Counted from the first letter of the stretch, positions 28,364 to 37,837 are shown. The stretch: 64,000 nt of DNA from Vibrio maritimus (GCA_003263775.1 JYJJ01000009.1:1-64000), one strand, 5' to 3'. The notes: generated by a model from the letters alone, not told the origin. Program-made: numbers and translations.

Positions 28364-29341
28364 TTATCTATCATGCTGTTTGCTGCGCTCAAATACTTGA
28401 GCAATGGATTGATTGAACCAGTTCATCATTTCACTATTCGCATGTCGAGTATGGAAATAGCTGTTGGCGGGATATTGAGCTTCAGGGACATGCATGTCTG
28501 GCTCAACCATCATTAAATCTGGGTAGTCTTGAATAGGGAAAGTGTCATTGATCCCCATAAACATATTGGAGTGACGTACTACATCAATGAGTACGACGGG
28601 AAACTCAGAAGCGAACCCTACGTCAAGTTCAACCCCAAACCGTTTGAATGCCTCTACTGTAGGGCTGCTGATTTTGCTGTAGTCGCTAACTAGTAATCGA
28701 GCGAGAGAGTAGGAGGAGAGGTTTTCGGCAGTAATAGGGTGTTTCAAAACGGGATGGCCACGTCTCAACAGTACCTTAGCTCCAAGCTGCGTCAGTTCGT
28801 GCTCGACTAAGAACGGTAAACTTTCCGTAATGGGCGCATTAACACCCAATAGAACATCGCCCTTTTCAATACCGGATATGGTGCTATCGTTCCAAGAGGT
28901 GATATGCACGGTTAAATGAGGAGCATGCTGCCTAAAATAGCGATAGATCTCACCGGATATGGAAAACACAAACTGAGGCGATAAGGCGATGGTCACCTCT
29001 CCGTCGAGTTCAGCCGGATTAAACTGACTGCTGGCGTTGACTACGCTTTCGAGTTGATGAAGAAGTGGGAGTAGATCGTGAGCCAGTTGCTCAGCATAAG
29101 AGGTTGGTGCAAGACCAGTTTTAACCTTAACGAATAACAAATCGTCAAAATGATGACGAAGTTTTTGTAGAGATTGGCTAACGGCTGGTTGCGAGACAAA
29201 CAAACGCTCCGCCGCTTTGCGCATATTTTGCTCTTCTAGTAAAATTTTAAATACTCGAAGTAGGTTGAGATCGAGATTGTTGAATCGATTTTTTGCCAAG
29301 GTTTTAACTCTCGTATGTGACATCGTTAATAACCCTAACAC
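28364..29341 (-). CDS. LysR-family transcriptional regulator
   Basis: 325 residues; the HTH lies at about residues 40-60 (NMRKAAERLFVSQPAVSQSLQKLR), preceded by LDLNLLRVFKILLEE, a pattern of the NodD/LeuO-like LysR group. The effector domain follows (VTIALSPQFVFSISGE). An ATG at 29323 (MSHTRVKTL) is an equally likely start. It lies 150 bases upstream of the RND operon in the same direction, so it may regulate that operon; no direct evidence. Confidence 0.85.
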   Translation of the reverse strand: MLGLLTMSHTRVKTLAKNRFNNLDLNLLRVFKILLEEQNMRKAAERLFVSQPAVSQSLQKLRHHFDDLLFVKVKTGLAPTSYAEQLAHDLLPLLHQLESVVNASSQFNPAELDGEVTIALSPQFVFSISGEIYRYFRQHAPHLTVHITSWNDSTISGIEKGDVLLGVNAPITESLPFLVEHELTQLGAKVLLRRGHPVLKHPITAENLSSYSLARLLVSDYSKISSPTVEAFKRFGVELDVGFASEFPVVLIDVVRHSNMFMGINDTFPIQDYPDLMMVEPDMHVPEAQYPANSYFHTRHANSEMMNWFNQSIAQVFERSKQHDR

Positions 29342-29360
29342 AAATTATTCATAGGAGTGT

Positions 29361-29393
29361 CATAGCGCCGACAAGCGACTTGTTGGCGCTATG
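29361..29393. repeat. Long hairpin between lysR and the barrel gene
   Basis: CATAGCGCCGACAAG (29361-29375), CGA, CTTGTTGGCGCTATG (29379-29393): 15-bp arms with one G-T pair. No T-run follows on the minus strand, so it is terminator-like but not canonical. Confidence 0.65.
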
Positions 29394-29420
29394 GTTAAAA
29401 AGTGGTGATTAATTAACCGG

Positions 29421-29938
29421 CTAGAAGCGATAGCCCACTGTAAACGAAAGCGAATCGGTATCAACGTTATCGTAGCCACTCATGTCATAACGAAGATCGG
29501 CGTAAACCCCCATTTTGGTTTGTGCTCTCACACCCATACCAATCATCAAGCTTGTTTCGCTTGCGGATATACTATCAAAACGGTCGGAAATCTTCTCATT
29601 GGCGAAGGCAAGACCTACTGCACCATAAGGTTTTAGCCAAAGCTGTCCCAGGTCGAAGGCGTAGCAATGTCGGTGTCGACTTTAAATGTATTGAAATCGT
29701 AATCGACAATATAGGCATTTTTGCTGTTCATGCTGTAGGAGGCGTTGACGCCAAAGATGTCGTTGATATCGTATCCATATTCAAGCTTAAAGCCAGTGTC
29801 GAACTTTAAGCTGTCACTACTATCGCTCATTGTTAGACTCGAAATACCTGCACCTACTCGGTGACCCTGAAAATCAGAGTTGGCGACAGCAGCAAACGAA
29901 AGTGTTGAGATAGCGGCGATGATGAGTGTATTTTTCAT
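29421..29938 (-). CDS. Outer-membrane beta-barrel protein (one frameshift near 29664)
   Basis: Signal peptide ending AAVANS (about residue 20), QGHRVGAGISSLTM, then eight-strand-type barrel sequence. One G is lost near 29664 (GACATTGCTACG, expected GACATTGGCTAC). The restored frame reads YAFDLGQLWLKPYGAVGLAF, passes SLMIGMGVRAQTKMGVYADLRYDMSGY and ends GYRF with terminal Phe at 29421. Corrected length is about 172 residues. It is a distant paralogue of the protein at 5856-6485, with the same start and end patterns. Role unknown. Confidence 0.78.
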
Positions 29939-30085
29939 GTAATGTGCTCTAGTTGTGACTTAGTGACAGCTTCCGTACTTTGTGTATAACTCCCTGTTGA
30001 ACAAGCGCCATTGTAGAGACGAGCTATGTTCACGACCAATCACAGTTAATTACCAGCTTCATTAGCCGTACTTATCACCCGTTTT

Positions 30086-30397
30086 CTATGACCTGCGTTC
30101 ATCTAGTGCAGCATATGTTGAAAAATCTTCACTGTTCATATCTATCTGAGTTGATAAGTTGGGGTAACGGATAACCGAAGGATTGGAAATCGTTGTGGAG
30201 TTTTGGATAAAGCTTGAATATTTGGCATTGCAAATATGGGTGATATTTGTCATCAAAGCGCTACTGTTTGGCTGAATGCTTGAGAGCAGCGCTTTAGGTG
30301 GAACTACAAAAGGTGCGTCTTTGTAGCGATCATTTAGTTGAATTAGATCTTTTAATGACTCCGCTTTCTTTGCTGGTGTGGTGACAGCCCGTTCCAA
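30086..30397 (-). CDS. Doubtful ORF downstream of the AraC gene
   Basis: A 103-codon frame overlapping the 3' end of the AraC-type gene by 46 bases. Composition (many Ser, Asn, Thr) and absence of domains are unremarkable. No ribosome binding site could be placed with confidence. It fills most of the 413-base space between the AraC stop and the barrel gene; nothing else was seen there. It may be a real small protein or a chance frame. Confidence 0.25.
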   Translation of the reverse strand: MERAVTTPAKKAESLKDLIQLNDRYKDAPFVVPPKALLSSIQPNSSALMTNITHICNAKYSSFIQNSTTISNPSVIRYPNLSTQIDMNSEDFSTYAALDERRS

Positions 30398-31362
30398 GCC
30401 GTGTAAGCACGAATAAAAGAGTTACATTCTTGAAAGCCAAGTAAGAATGCAATCTCGCTGATGGATAGCTGGGACTTAGTGAGATAATCGTAAGCCAAGC
30501 TCTGCCTCACTTCTTGCAGCAGTTCCTGATAACTTTGATCTTGTTCCGACAGTTTTCGCTGCAAGGTGCGCTTGCTCATCGCGAGTTGCTCACTTACATA
30601 ATCGATGCTGCTTTGTCCCTGAGGCAATGCATCAATCAGTAACTTTGTCACTCGCGTTTTTATATCAATACCCTCGCCACTAGACGCACTGGTGGCCTGT
30701 ATTAGTTGCTTTTGTAACTCCCCTTCAAAACAGTGCAGCATCGTTTGATTATGAGTAAGAAAAGGGAGATTCGCGTCTGCCGCGGAAAACCTCACTTTAG
30801 TCTCTGAACTCACAGTCAACGCACAACCAAAATAGGATTCATATTTTTCAGGGCTATTAGGCAACTTGGGCAGCTCTACGCGCAGCGGAGTGATGGTTTG
30901 GCGCGTTGCCAGCCGAGCTAACTGAGTAAAGAAAATCAGCTCAGACAGGTTTAAGCACAAGGGGAGCGGCGCTTCATGTCCATAGCATCGAATGCTAAGC
31001 TCGGTAAACTCGTCCGTTTGCTCAATATCCAATATCATCGGACCAATGAGCGGTTTGTATTCTTGCAAACGCTTAGCCGCCGAATTTAGGTTAGGGGTGC
31101 AAATAGCGGCATAGATGGGGACGTCAAAAAACTCAAGGCTCATCGCTTTGGCAAATTCTAGCGGCATGTCTCTACCTTGCGCAGCGAGGTCAATGCCGTG
31201 CCAAAGCTGAAAGTACTGAGCTGGAGACAGCTGCACCTTTTGCTGGCCGAACAGCCCTTTTGGCAGCTCAGCGTAAGCAAGAACCTCATCGATACTCAAA
31301 CCCAAATCTTGAAACAAAAGCTTCCAGTTGGGTGGGATAACAAATTTATTGGCTCGTTTCAT
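30352..31362 (-). CDS. AraC-family transcriptional regulator (Arabinose_bd-type N-terminus)
   Basis: About 336 residues. The N-terminal ligand domain (PPNWKLLFQDLGLSIDEVLAYAELP) is of the OruR/ArgR-like AraC group. The C-terminal double HTH spans about residues 235-330: VTKLLIDALPQGQSSIDYVSEQLAMSKRTLQRKLSEQDQSY and SISEIAFLLGFQECNSFIRAYTAWNGLSP. The start is taken at ATG 31362 (MKRANKF) with GGAG upstream; ATG 31398 adds 12 residues but lacks a ribosome binding site. It follows the SDR gene with a short gap in the same direction, so probably a two-gene unit. Confidence 0.85.
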   Translation of the reverse strand: MKRANKFVIPPNWKLLFQDLGLSIDEVLAYAELPKGLFGQQKVQLSPAQYFQLWHGIDLAAQGRDMPLEFAKAMSLEFFDVPIYAAICTPNLNSAAKRLQEYKPLIGPMILDIEQTDEFTELSIRCYGHEAPLPLCLNLSELIFFTQLARLATRQTITPLRVELPKLPNSPEKYESYFGCALTVSSETKVRFSAADANLPFLTHNQTMLHCFEGELQKQLIQATSASSGEGIDIKTRVTKLLIDALPQGQSSIDYVSEQLAMSKRTLQRKLSEQDQSYQELLQEVRQSLAYDYLTKSQLSISEIAFLLGFQECNSFIRAYTAWNGLSPHQQRKRSH

Positions 31363-31418
31363 AGTGGTACGTCTATCTCCAAATTTTTGTATCGGCATGG
31401 TGCTATATAGAGTGTTAA

Positions 31419-32198
31419 TTATCCGTTTTTCTCCATCGCTTGACGAGAGAGCTTGAGCACGATTCTTCGTGGTAATAATGGAACGAGCCAGTTGAGCAAA
31501 AATTTGAGGTTTGATTCATTAAAAGCAACCAAATCACCTTTTTCCATCGCTTGGTAGCCGCATTCTGCGACTGATCTTGGCGACTTTGCTTTATCGAAGA
31601 TCTCAACGCCTTCAAGATTGGCTGCCTCGACAAACCCTGTAGCGACGGCGCCCGGACACAGTGCCGTGACGGTAATGTTGTTATCTTTAACCTCTTCGGC
31701 AATCGCTTGACTAAAGGAAGTCACGTAGGCCTTAGTTGCGTAGTAAACAGCCTGTAGTGGTCCAGGCATAAACGATGCGGTAGAAGACACGTTTAAAATA
31801 CGTCCTTGGTTACGCTCAATCATGCCTTTCAGGTAGAAGTGCGTAAGGTCAGTGAGTGTTAGCATGTTGACTTGCATCATTGCTTGCTCATCTACAAGCT
31901 CACGCTCGTGGAATAATCCGTGACCACCAAAACCAGCGTTATTGATTAACGTGTCGATTTTTAGACCTTGCGCTTCTGTTTGCTCAAAGATTTTCGACGC
32001 AGAGCCCGGCACCGAGAGATCGGCTGGCAGCACCGTTACCTTGATTTGGTATTGGCCTTCTAGTTCTTGTTTTAGCGAATCCAATTTGTCGACTGAACGC
32101 GCTACCAGCACCAAGTCGCCACCTTTCTGCGCGTGAATTTTCGCAAACTCTAATCCAATGCCACTTGATGCACCAGTAATGAGTGCTGTATTTGCCAT
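31419..32198 (-). CDS. Short-chain dehydrogenase/reductase (SDR)
   Basis: Classical NAD(P)-dependent SDR of 259 residues. The Rossmann motif TGASSGIG (about residues 8-15) opens the protein; NNAG follows, then the catalytic Ser in NVSSTASF and YYATK (Tyr and Lys, about residues 150-154). Start chosen at ATG 32198 because it begins directly with MANTALITG; an in-frame ATG at 32261 would add 21 unrelated residues. Substrate unknown. Its partner AraC gene downstream may regulate it. Confidence 0.88.
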   Translation of the reverse strand: MANTALITGASSGIGLEFAKIHAQKGGDLVLVARSVDKLDSLKQELEGQYQIKVTVLPADLSVPGSASKIFEQTEAQGLKIDTLINNAGFGGHGLFHERELVDEQAMMQVNMLTLTDLTHFYLKGMIERNQGRILNVSSTASFMPGPLQAVYYATKAYVTSFSQAIAEEVKDNNITVTALCPGAVATGFVEAANLEGVEIFDKAKSPRSVAECGYQAMEKGDLVAFNESNLKFLLNWLVPLLPRRIVLKLSRQAMEKNG

Positions 32199-32452
32199 GA
32201 TGCTGATTTCCGATTGATGTTGTAGGTACGAGTTGTTATTTGATGGATTCATTATAGGCAATCAAATGGCGCCATGAGATATCTGATCGTGCCAAAGTTT
32301 ATTCAGATCGCGCCAATATGACAAAACGAAGATGATGATAGACTAACTCTCTAATATCACTTGAAATAGTGGCTGTTGCTTTGCAATCTATTTAATTAGA
32401 AAGCTAAGAAAAAGCGCCCATTCCCGCCTAATTGGCATCCAATGTTGTTGTA

Positions 32453-32962
32453 ATGAATATGATTGACACAGAAAGATTAATACTCCGACCCACGTTACAA
32501 GACGATCTACAGCTCTATCGAGCGCTATTTCAAGATCCGGATATCGTCAAGTATTTACCCGGTGGTGAACCTTATTCGTCGGACTATATTGCGAATTACG
32601 TAACCGAAAAATTAGCGCACTGGGAAAAGGGCTTTGGTACTTTTACTGTTGTGCTAAAGGAAAACGCCAATACGCTGGTTGGTTACGCAGGAGTTGAGCA
32701 GCTACCTGACTCTCATTACCACGATATTCGATATGGTTTCCTTCCCAAGTTTCAAGGGTTCGGTTTCGCAACTGAAGCAGCTCGGGCAGCTATAGAGTTT
32801 GTATTCGATAAGGGCTTTGTACAGGAGGTATTTGGTGTTGCTGTAGTCGACAACCTTCCTTCCATTCGCATCCTACAAAAGTTGGCAATGACTCCCTCTT
32901 CATCGGTGCTCTATGAAAGTGATGATTTAGTGACGCTTTCGGTTAAAAAAGCATCGCTATGA
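32453..32962 (+). CDS. GNAT-family N-acetyltransferase (RimJ/RimL-like)
   Basis: About 169 residues. RimL-type start IDTERLILRPTLQDD, then acyl-CoA-binding region YGFLPKFQGFGFATEAARAAIEFVF (motif A, about residues 95-120) and NLPSIRILQKLAM. Members acetylate ribosomal protein termini, antibiotics or other amines. Start set at ATG 32453; ATG 32459 is also possible, and no clear Shine-Dalgarno is seen. The last 20 residues deviate from the usual RimL ending. The next bases are the remnant of another gene, so the tail may have been altered by the same rearrangement. Confidence 0.8.
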   Translation: MNMIDTERLILRPTLQDDLQLYRALFQDPDIVKYLPGGEPYSSDYIANYVTEKLAHWEKGFGTFTVVLKENANTLVGYAGVEQLPDSHYHDIRYGFLPKFQGFGFATEAARAAIEFVFDKGFVQEVFGVAVVDNLPSIRILQKLAMTPSSSVLYESDDLVTLSVKKASL

Positions 32963-33308
32963 TTGCCAAGAGTATCGAGCAAACCAAAGCACTTATGCAA
33001 CGGTTGTGCATCACGGTGGAGCGGGAACAACGGCTACTGGGTTGATAGCCGGCAAACCTACACTTATCTGCTTGTTTTTACCGATCAGCCTTTCTGGGGG
33101 AGAGTGTATAGCTCAAAAAGGATTTAGGCCTTCTCCGCTCAAGCAAAGTTCACTCTCCGTCGAAAGACTTGCTAGCGCACTTCGCCAGTTAGTTGACGAT
33201 GTGCGTTTTAGCGAAAATACACATCAGTTGTCGATTGCATTGCGAAGTGAAAATAGTGCTTACAATGTAACCGAATGGTTGGAGCAACAGGGTATTATCG
33301 AGGGTTAA
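32963..33308 (+). pseudogene. Remnant of a UGT/GT1-type glycosyltransferase C-terminus
   Basis: The stretch encodes TYATVVHHGGAGTTATGLIAG, the donor-binding signature of macrolide/UDP-type glycosyltransferases, then in another frame FTDQPFWG, then back to RPSPLKQSSLSVERLASALRQL and a helical end. The whole N-terminal acceptor domain, about 300 residues, is absent: the signature begins about 45 bases after the GNAT stop. At least two frameshifts break what remains. Unlike other broken genes here, this one is truncated as well as shifted, so it looks like a true pseudogene left by a deletion. Confidence 0.7.
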
Positions 33309-33338
33309 TCTCCTTCTGTGGAGCTTTGAATTCCCTGA

Positions 33339-34283
33339 CTATAATGCCCAGCTGATTGCCGTTTTTTCTAGAGATAAATCCCAAAGCTTCGTTGCCATTT
33401 CATTATCTAGTGCAATGGCATCAAGCTCATTTTCTCCCACAGCGCCCACAGTATTAGCGCGTTTGGTCGGGCCATAAAGTTTGCCTGTTTGCAGGTCTTG
33501 TTCAGTCGCACACATAACTTCCGGCCATGCTCCTCGCTCTGCAGATTGGGCAATCACTCGAGACATCAAGGCCCACAGCACTTTATTGAATGTACTTGCC
33601 GTATATTTTAGCAGGTTGGTGCGTGATGCGCCTGGATGACAAATATGAACTTGTACATTTTTCCCCGCAGCTTCAATGCGACGCTGTAACTCCAAGCCAA
33701 ACATGATTTGCGCGAGTTTGCTTTGCGCATAAGAATCCCAAGCTGTGTATTTGTCATCAAAATTAAGATCTTCAAACTTAATACGTTTTAGCCCCATCTT
33801 ATAGGCATTGCTGCCAACCATCACAATGCGCCCTTGAGAGGCTTCAATTCGCTCAAACAAGAGTCTACAAAGTAAAAAGTGTCCAAAGTGGTTCACGCCC
33901 AACTGACTCTCAAAACCATCAATGGTGAACTGCTGCGTGGCAACTTGAGCGATAGCGCCGTTGCAGATCAATGCATCAATAGAAGTACCTGTTTCTAAGA
34001 GCTCTTCGGCCGCCTGACGCACCGAATCAAGACTTCCAAGATCGATTTGTACAAAGCTGACATCAATATCATTACCCAGTGATTGCTTCAGTTCCGCGAT
34101 GGCGGCTTCAGATTTAGCTGGGTTACGGTTCAACATAACAACTCGAGCACCTTTGTAAAGCAGAGTTCGAGAGGCTTCAAAACCTGCACCACTGTTCGCA
34201 CCAGTGATGACATAAGTCTTACCTACTAGGGAGCGAATGCGTTCTGGAGTCCAACCGTTTTTACCGAAAAGTTGAGTAGTCAT
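33339..34283 (-). CDS. Short-chain dehydrogenase/reductase, retinol-dehydrogenase-like
   Basis: 314-residue SDR. Cofactor motif TGANSGAGFE (about residues 28-37), the Arg after the second strand (VVMLNRNPAK) suggesting NADP preference, CNGA in place of NNAG, and the catalytic YAQSK (about residue 190). The longer C-terminal part resembles the RDH/WW-oxidoreductase-like branch. Divergent from the AraC gene at 34463, a common regulator-target arrangement. Substrate unknown. Confidence 0.87.
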   Translation of the reverse strand: MTTQLFGKNGWTPERIRSLVGKTYVITGANSGAGFEASRTLLYKGARVVMLNRNPAKSEAAIAELKQSLGNDIDVSFVQIDLGSLDSVRQAAEELLETGTSIDALICNGAIAQVATQQFTIDGFESQLGVNHFGHFLLCRLLFERIEASQGRIVMVGSNAYKMGLKRIKFEDLNFDDKYTAWDSYAQSKLAQIMFGLELQRRIEAAGKNVQVHICHPGASRTNLLKYTASTFNKVLWALMSRVIAQSAERGAWPEVMCATEQDLQTGKLYGPTKRANTVGAVGENELDAIALDNEMATKLWDLSLEKTAISWAL

Positions 34284-34462
34284 AGTGTTTACCTTTGTTT
34301 AATTGCTGAGCTTTTTTGTCACGCGACAAATCAAGTTGCTTGTCGTTATCAACAGTAGTATCGTTGTCTGAAATCTACTATAACTCTCGGTTTGTTTGAT
34401 AAATAGGCGAATTCATCGCTATTAATTGCCTATTTGTATCATTTTTGGTTTAAGGTGTTGAA

Positions 34463-35356
34463 ATGATAAAGCAACAGATAAAACAGCTTGTTGAAGAGCG
34501 AATCACTGAAGACGGTATGCTTGATACTGGTATAAAAGGCGTTCGGCTGTTTAAGGTCACGACAGCAGTACCTTGTGTTCCTGCCGTCTATGAGCCAACG
34601 GTTATCGTTATTTTGAGTGGTAAGAAAGAAGCGATACTCGAAGGTGCTCGCTATGTTTACGATAATAGTCAGTACATGTGCTGCACAGTATCGATCCCCG
34701 TCGAGGCAGGCACACCAGAAGCATCACCTGAAGAGCCATTGATCGGTGTTTATATTTCACTCGATACCAAGTTGATGACTGAGTTGGCAATTGAGATGGA
34801 AAGCACAGCGGGTGCGGTTAAGCTTCCAAAAAGCAGCAATCAGCCTCCGGGCATGTCTCTTGCCGACTGGGATGATGCATTTGGTGATGCCTTGTTCAGA
34901 CTGCTTCAGCTTGGTGATGATAAAGCGGATGTGTCTATACTTGGTGAAAGTCGATTGCGTGAGCTCTATTATGCCGTGCTTAAAGGAGAGGCTGGGGTTT
35001 CTGCCCGAAGAGCATTTGGTGTTGGAAATGAAATAGCACGCTCCATTGAGCACTTATCTCTCAACCTGAGTAAGAATGTCACCATTGATGAACTTGCGTC
35101 ATTAGTTGGAATGAGTAGGGCGGTGTTCCACCGAAAATTCAAACAAGCGACTAGGATGTCACCTATCCAATTTATGAAGTCGATGCGCCTTAACAACGCA
35201 GCAATGAAGATCGCAGCAGGTATGAACGTGAGTGAGGCTGCGATGGCTGTTGGCTATGTCAGCTCTTCTCAGTTTAGCCGAGAGTTTAAACGTCTATATG
35301 GCGTATCGGCAAAGCAGTGGAGCCAATCTCAAGACCTACCCAAGAACATCGCCTAG
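34463..35356 (+). CDS. AraC-family regulator with cupin-like N-terminus
   Basis: 297 residues. The N-terminal AraC_N domain (VPCVPAVYEPTVIVILSGKKEAIL, about 32-55) is of the type found beside aldo/keto or SDR reductases. Two C-terminal HTHs follow: NVTIDELASLVGMSRAVFHRKFKQATRMSP (about residues 205-234) and MNVSEAAMAVGYVSSSQFSREFKRLYGVS. ATG 34463 follows AAGGTGTTGAA. It lies 179 bases from the divergent SDR gene, which is its likely target. Confidence 0.88.
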   Translation: MIKQQIKQLVEERITEDGMLDTGIKGVRLFKVTTAVPCVPAVYEPTVIVILSGKKEAILEGARYVYDNSQYMCCTVSIPVEAGTPEASPEEPLIGVYISLDTKLMTELAIEMESTAGAVKLPKSSNQPPGMSLADWDDAFGDALFRLLQLGDDKADVSILGESRLRELYYAVLKGEAGVSARRAFGVGNEIARSIEHLSLNLSKNVTIDELASLVGMSRAVFHRKFKQATRMSPIQFMKSMRLNNAAMKIAAGMNVSEAAMAVGYVSSSQFSREFKRLYGVSAKQWSQSQDLPKNIA

Positions 35357-35473
35357 TATCTTCATGGAACTAGTACTTGATACAAATAGGCAAGTAATAG
35401 AGATGATATCGCCTAGTTTGTAGTCAGGCTGAGAGATAAAGTATAGATAGACCAACAACGAAGGTAACTCGTC

Positions 35474-36169
35474 GTGAAGAAGCTATTTTTATCTATAGGA
35501 GTCACTATGGTTCTTGCTGCAACATCATCCGCGAATGACATCAATTCTGCACTAAACAAGTTAGAAGGCACTGTTCAAGACAATGAAGGTAATGTCTATC
35601 GAACGGTTCAAATTGGCGAACAAGTATGGATGGCTGAAAACTTGAGAAGCACTAAGTATCAAGACGGCTCAAAGATAAAGACCGCAGCAATCCCAAAAGA
35701 CGATGACTCAAACCTGCTCAAATATGGGCGCCTCTACGATTGGCACGATGTTGCAGATGAACGCAACCTTTGTCCGGAAGGTTGGCGTGTCGCGACTGAT
35801 GAAGACTGGAAAGAACTTGAACGAACCATAGGTATATCAGAGGAGGACATCGATAAAGATGGATGGCGTGGTGACAATGACATCGCGATTCAGCTTAAAG
35901 AGAGTCAACCAGACAGTATGTTTAAATCATTCGATCAGTCTCAGGTAAATAAACACAACTTTTTCGCACGCCCTGCCGGGGTGAAATGGAAAGGTTTTTA
36001 TATTACTCAAGGTGTTTATACCGAATTTTGGACAGGCACTAAAGCTAAGGATGACAAGGCGTTCATTCGCACACTCGCATACTCTTGGTGGAATCCCCAT
36101 AAAGGTGAAATCAGACGCACAACGAGCTCGAAAGACTATATGTTTTCGGTGAGATGTATAAAAGTATAG
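35474..36169 (+). CDS. FISUMP-domain (Fibrobacter major paralogous domain) secreted protein
   Basis: 231 residues with a signal peptide ending near residue 20 (ATSSA). The FISUMP fold follows: VQDNEGNVYRTVQIGEQVWMAENL (about 34-57), YDW, NLCPEGWRVATDEDWKELE (about 96-114), a variable insert, the FFARPAG / FWTG blocks and the final VRCIKV. This C-type-lectin-like domain is abundant in Fibrobacter and Bacteroidetes and rarer in Vibrio. Function unknown, probably at the cell surface or in the periplasm. The start shown is GTG 35474; AAGGTAACTC precedes it. Confidence 0.82.
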   Translation: MKKLFLSIGVTMVLAATSSANDINSALNKLEGTVQDNEGNVYRTVQIGEQVWMAENLRSTKYQDGSKIKTAAIPKDDDSNLLKYGRLYDWHDVADERNLCPEGWRVATDEDWKELERTIGISEEDIDKDGWRGDNDIAIQLKESQPDSMFKSFDQSQVNKHNFFARPAGVKWKGFYITQGVYTEFWTGTKAKDDKAFIRTLAYSWWNPHKGEIRRTTSSKDYMFSVRCIKV

Positions 36170-36241
36170 TGATTCGGATTCTGGGCATTGTTTAGACGGT
36201 CAGTGCTCTTAGAAATGTTTGTAAAACAATAGGGAATAAAT

Positions 36242-36676
36242 ATGATCAAAGAGCTGCTCCTCACCCAGCTTTTCTTTAGAGAATCGCATACAAACAAACT
36301 CGTGTCGCCAACCTCTGATGCCTTGGGCTCGATCGACCCAATAATGTTTCAGGAATGGCAAAACAGTAAACGAGAGCTTGTTCTTGTGGATGTGGCAGAC
36401 ACTCATTGGATCAAAACATGCACGGAAGGCTATATCACCGAAGTGGTGTTTCATGCAGACGGCACTTTGAAAGAGTATCGGTTGTTCGATCGCTTTGAAA
36501 CTAAGGGGACGTGGTTTTTAGCTGACGGTATTTTGCATGTGGAAATCATCAAAGGGGAAAATCGCTATTCCTTTGGTGTAGTAGGCAATGCAGATATCAA
36601 TATTCACTCTGCGGTTGAGCACAAGAACGATGAGCTGCACTCTTACCTTAAACTGGTGCAGATTAAGCCAAATTGA
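36242..36676 (+). CDS. Uncharacterised 144-residue protein
   Basis: Soluble protein with no signal peptide. The central and C-terminal half looks like a small beta-sandwich or lipocalin-like sheet (TEVVFHADGTLKEYRLFDRFETKGTWFLADGILHVEI). This Gly/Trp pattern is typical of proteins that describe a 'result plus threshold' sheet, but I cannot name the family. 72 bases after the FISUMP gene in the same direction, so perhaps co-transcribed. The start ATG 36242 follows AGGGAATAAAT. Confidence 0.65.
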   Translation: MIKELLLTQLFFRESHTNKLVSPTSDALGSIDPIMFQEWQNSKRELVLVDVADTHWIKTCTEGYITEVVFHADGTLKEYRLFDRFETKGTWFLADGILHVEIIKGENRYSFGVVGNADINIHSAVEHKNDELHSYLKLVQIKPN

Positions 36677-36749
36677 TTAAAAGTGAATGGGGTGGTGTTG
36701 GAAGTGCGATAGCCAAAAGAACGGCTACCGCAACTCATACAGACGCCAG

Positions 36750-37754
36750 TTACACCATGATTTGGTTTTCAAAACCAAGTAGGTGCTGTTTGACCTCTTT
36801 GGATGCAAAAGACTTGGAAACGCTACTCAAATAGATGCTTCTATAGTCCTCTTTAGTGAGATTAAACGTCTCACATACCTTCTCAACTTCTTTGGCCATC
36901 GTAGTATTAGACACCGTACGGTTGTCGGTGTTGATCGTGACGACGACATTGTCTTTATGGAATTCACTAACAGGGTGATCCGCAAACTTTTCAACGCATT
37001 TAGTTTGCACATTGCTTGTTGGACACAGCTCTAGCGCAATCGCATTATCTTTCACTACAGAGTAAGCCTGCTGGTGATCTTTCATATGAACGCCGTGTCC
37101 AATGCGCTCGGCATCGAGCATAGTGACGGCGTCATACACATTTTGGCCACACCACTGTTCTCCTGCATGCACGGTGAGTCGATAGCCTTTCTCGGCAGCA
37201 TACTGGGTAAATTCAGGAAACTCGCTGCAAAAGCCTGGTTTTTCTCCCCCTGCGATATCAAAAGCAACCACGCCGTTATTCAGCCAATGAGCACCAGCAT
37301 CAATGACAGATTTGATGTCATCAGTTGGCATGCCACGAAGCACAGACAAGATGTAGTTGCCGTGGATATCGTAGAGTGCTTCCGCTCGCTTCATTCCTTT
37401 CACGACGCTATCAATGATCTTAGAAAGCGCTAGGCCTTTCTGTTGATGCAGCAACGGCCCAAATCTTACCTCTAAGTACTTAACGTTTTCTTTTGCCGCG
37501 TCTTCAAATAGTTCAAACGAAATACGCTCCAGCGCCTCTGTAGTTTGCATTACCTGTAACGGTAGAGCGAAACAATCTAAGTATTCGTCAAGGTTCTTAC
37601 ACTCTTCTGGAACGGACAGGGAGTTAATCAGTTCCTCTTTGCTGCGGCCTTCGGTTACTCCGTCTTTTAGCGCCAGCTCGTAAATGGTTTCTGGTCTTGC
37701 GCTGCCGTCAAGGTGGCAGTGTAAATCGATTTTTGGAAGTGCCGAATAGTTCAT
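36750..37754 (-). CDS. add: Adenosine deaminase
   Basis: 334-residue zinc hydrolase converting (deoxy)adenosine to (deoxy)inosine in purine salvage. Metal and active-site motifs: LHCHLDGS (His-x-His, about residues 10-17), VHAGEQ (about 199), ERIGHGV (about 216), and VTINTDNRT with the Asp that binds zinc (about 277). Length matches bacterial Add. Divergent from a LysR gene 83 bases away, which may control it. Nucleoside salvage fits the nearby YjjG nucleotidase only loosely. Confidence 0.93.
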   Translation of the reverse strand: MNYSALPKIDLHCHLDGSARPETIYELALKDGVTEGRSKEELINSLSVPEECKNLDEYLDCFALPLQVMQTTEALERISFELFEDAAKENVKYLEVRFGPLLHQQKGLALSKIIDSVVKGMKRAEALYDIHGNYILSVLRGMPTDDIKSVIDAGAHWLNNGVVAFDIAGGEKPGFCSEFPEFTQYAAEKGYRLTVHAGEQWCGQNVYDAVTMLDAERIGHGVHMKDHQQAYSVVKDNAIALELCPTSNVQTKCVEKFADHPVSEFHKDNVVVTINTDNRTVSNTTMAKEVEKVCETFNLTKEDYRSIYLSSVSKSFASKEVKQHLLGFENQIMV

Positions 37755-37810
37755 AAGATTAACTCCAAGCTGGTTGTTTAAGAGGTAATTTAGCTGAGAT
37801 GATATATGAT

Positions 37811-37830
37811 TGGAATTGACGATATTTCCA
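37811..37830. promoter_or_regulatory. Candidate LysR site between add and lysR
   Basis: TGGAA (37811-37815) and TTCCA (37826-37830) are inverted arms separated by ten bases in the 83-base divergent promoter region. A T-N11-A type spacing is available, fitting LysR binding, but the arms are short. Confidence 0.4.
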
Positions 37831-37837
37831 TAATGGT

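Noticed and set aside
29361..29393. Riboswitch or sRNA
   Set aside because: A simple long hairpin lacking conserved loops or a promoter; better read as a 3'-end barrier.
30086..30397. Independent gene after the AraC regulator
   Set aside because: Kept only as a low-confidence feature: it overlaps the AraC end, lacks a placed ribosome binding site and has no domain.
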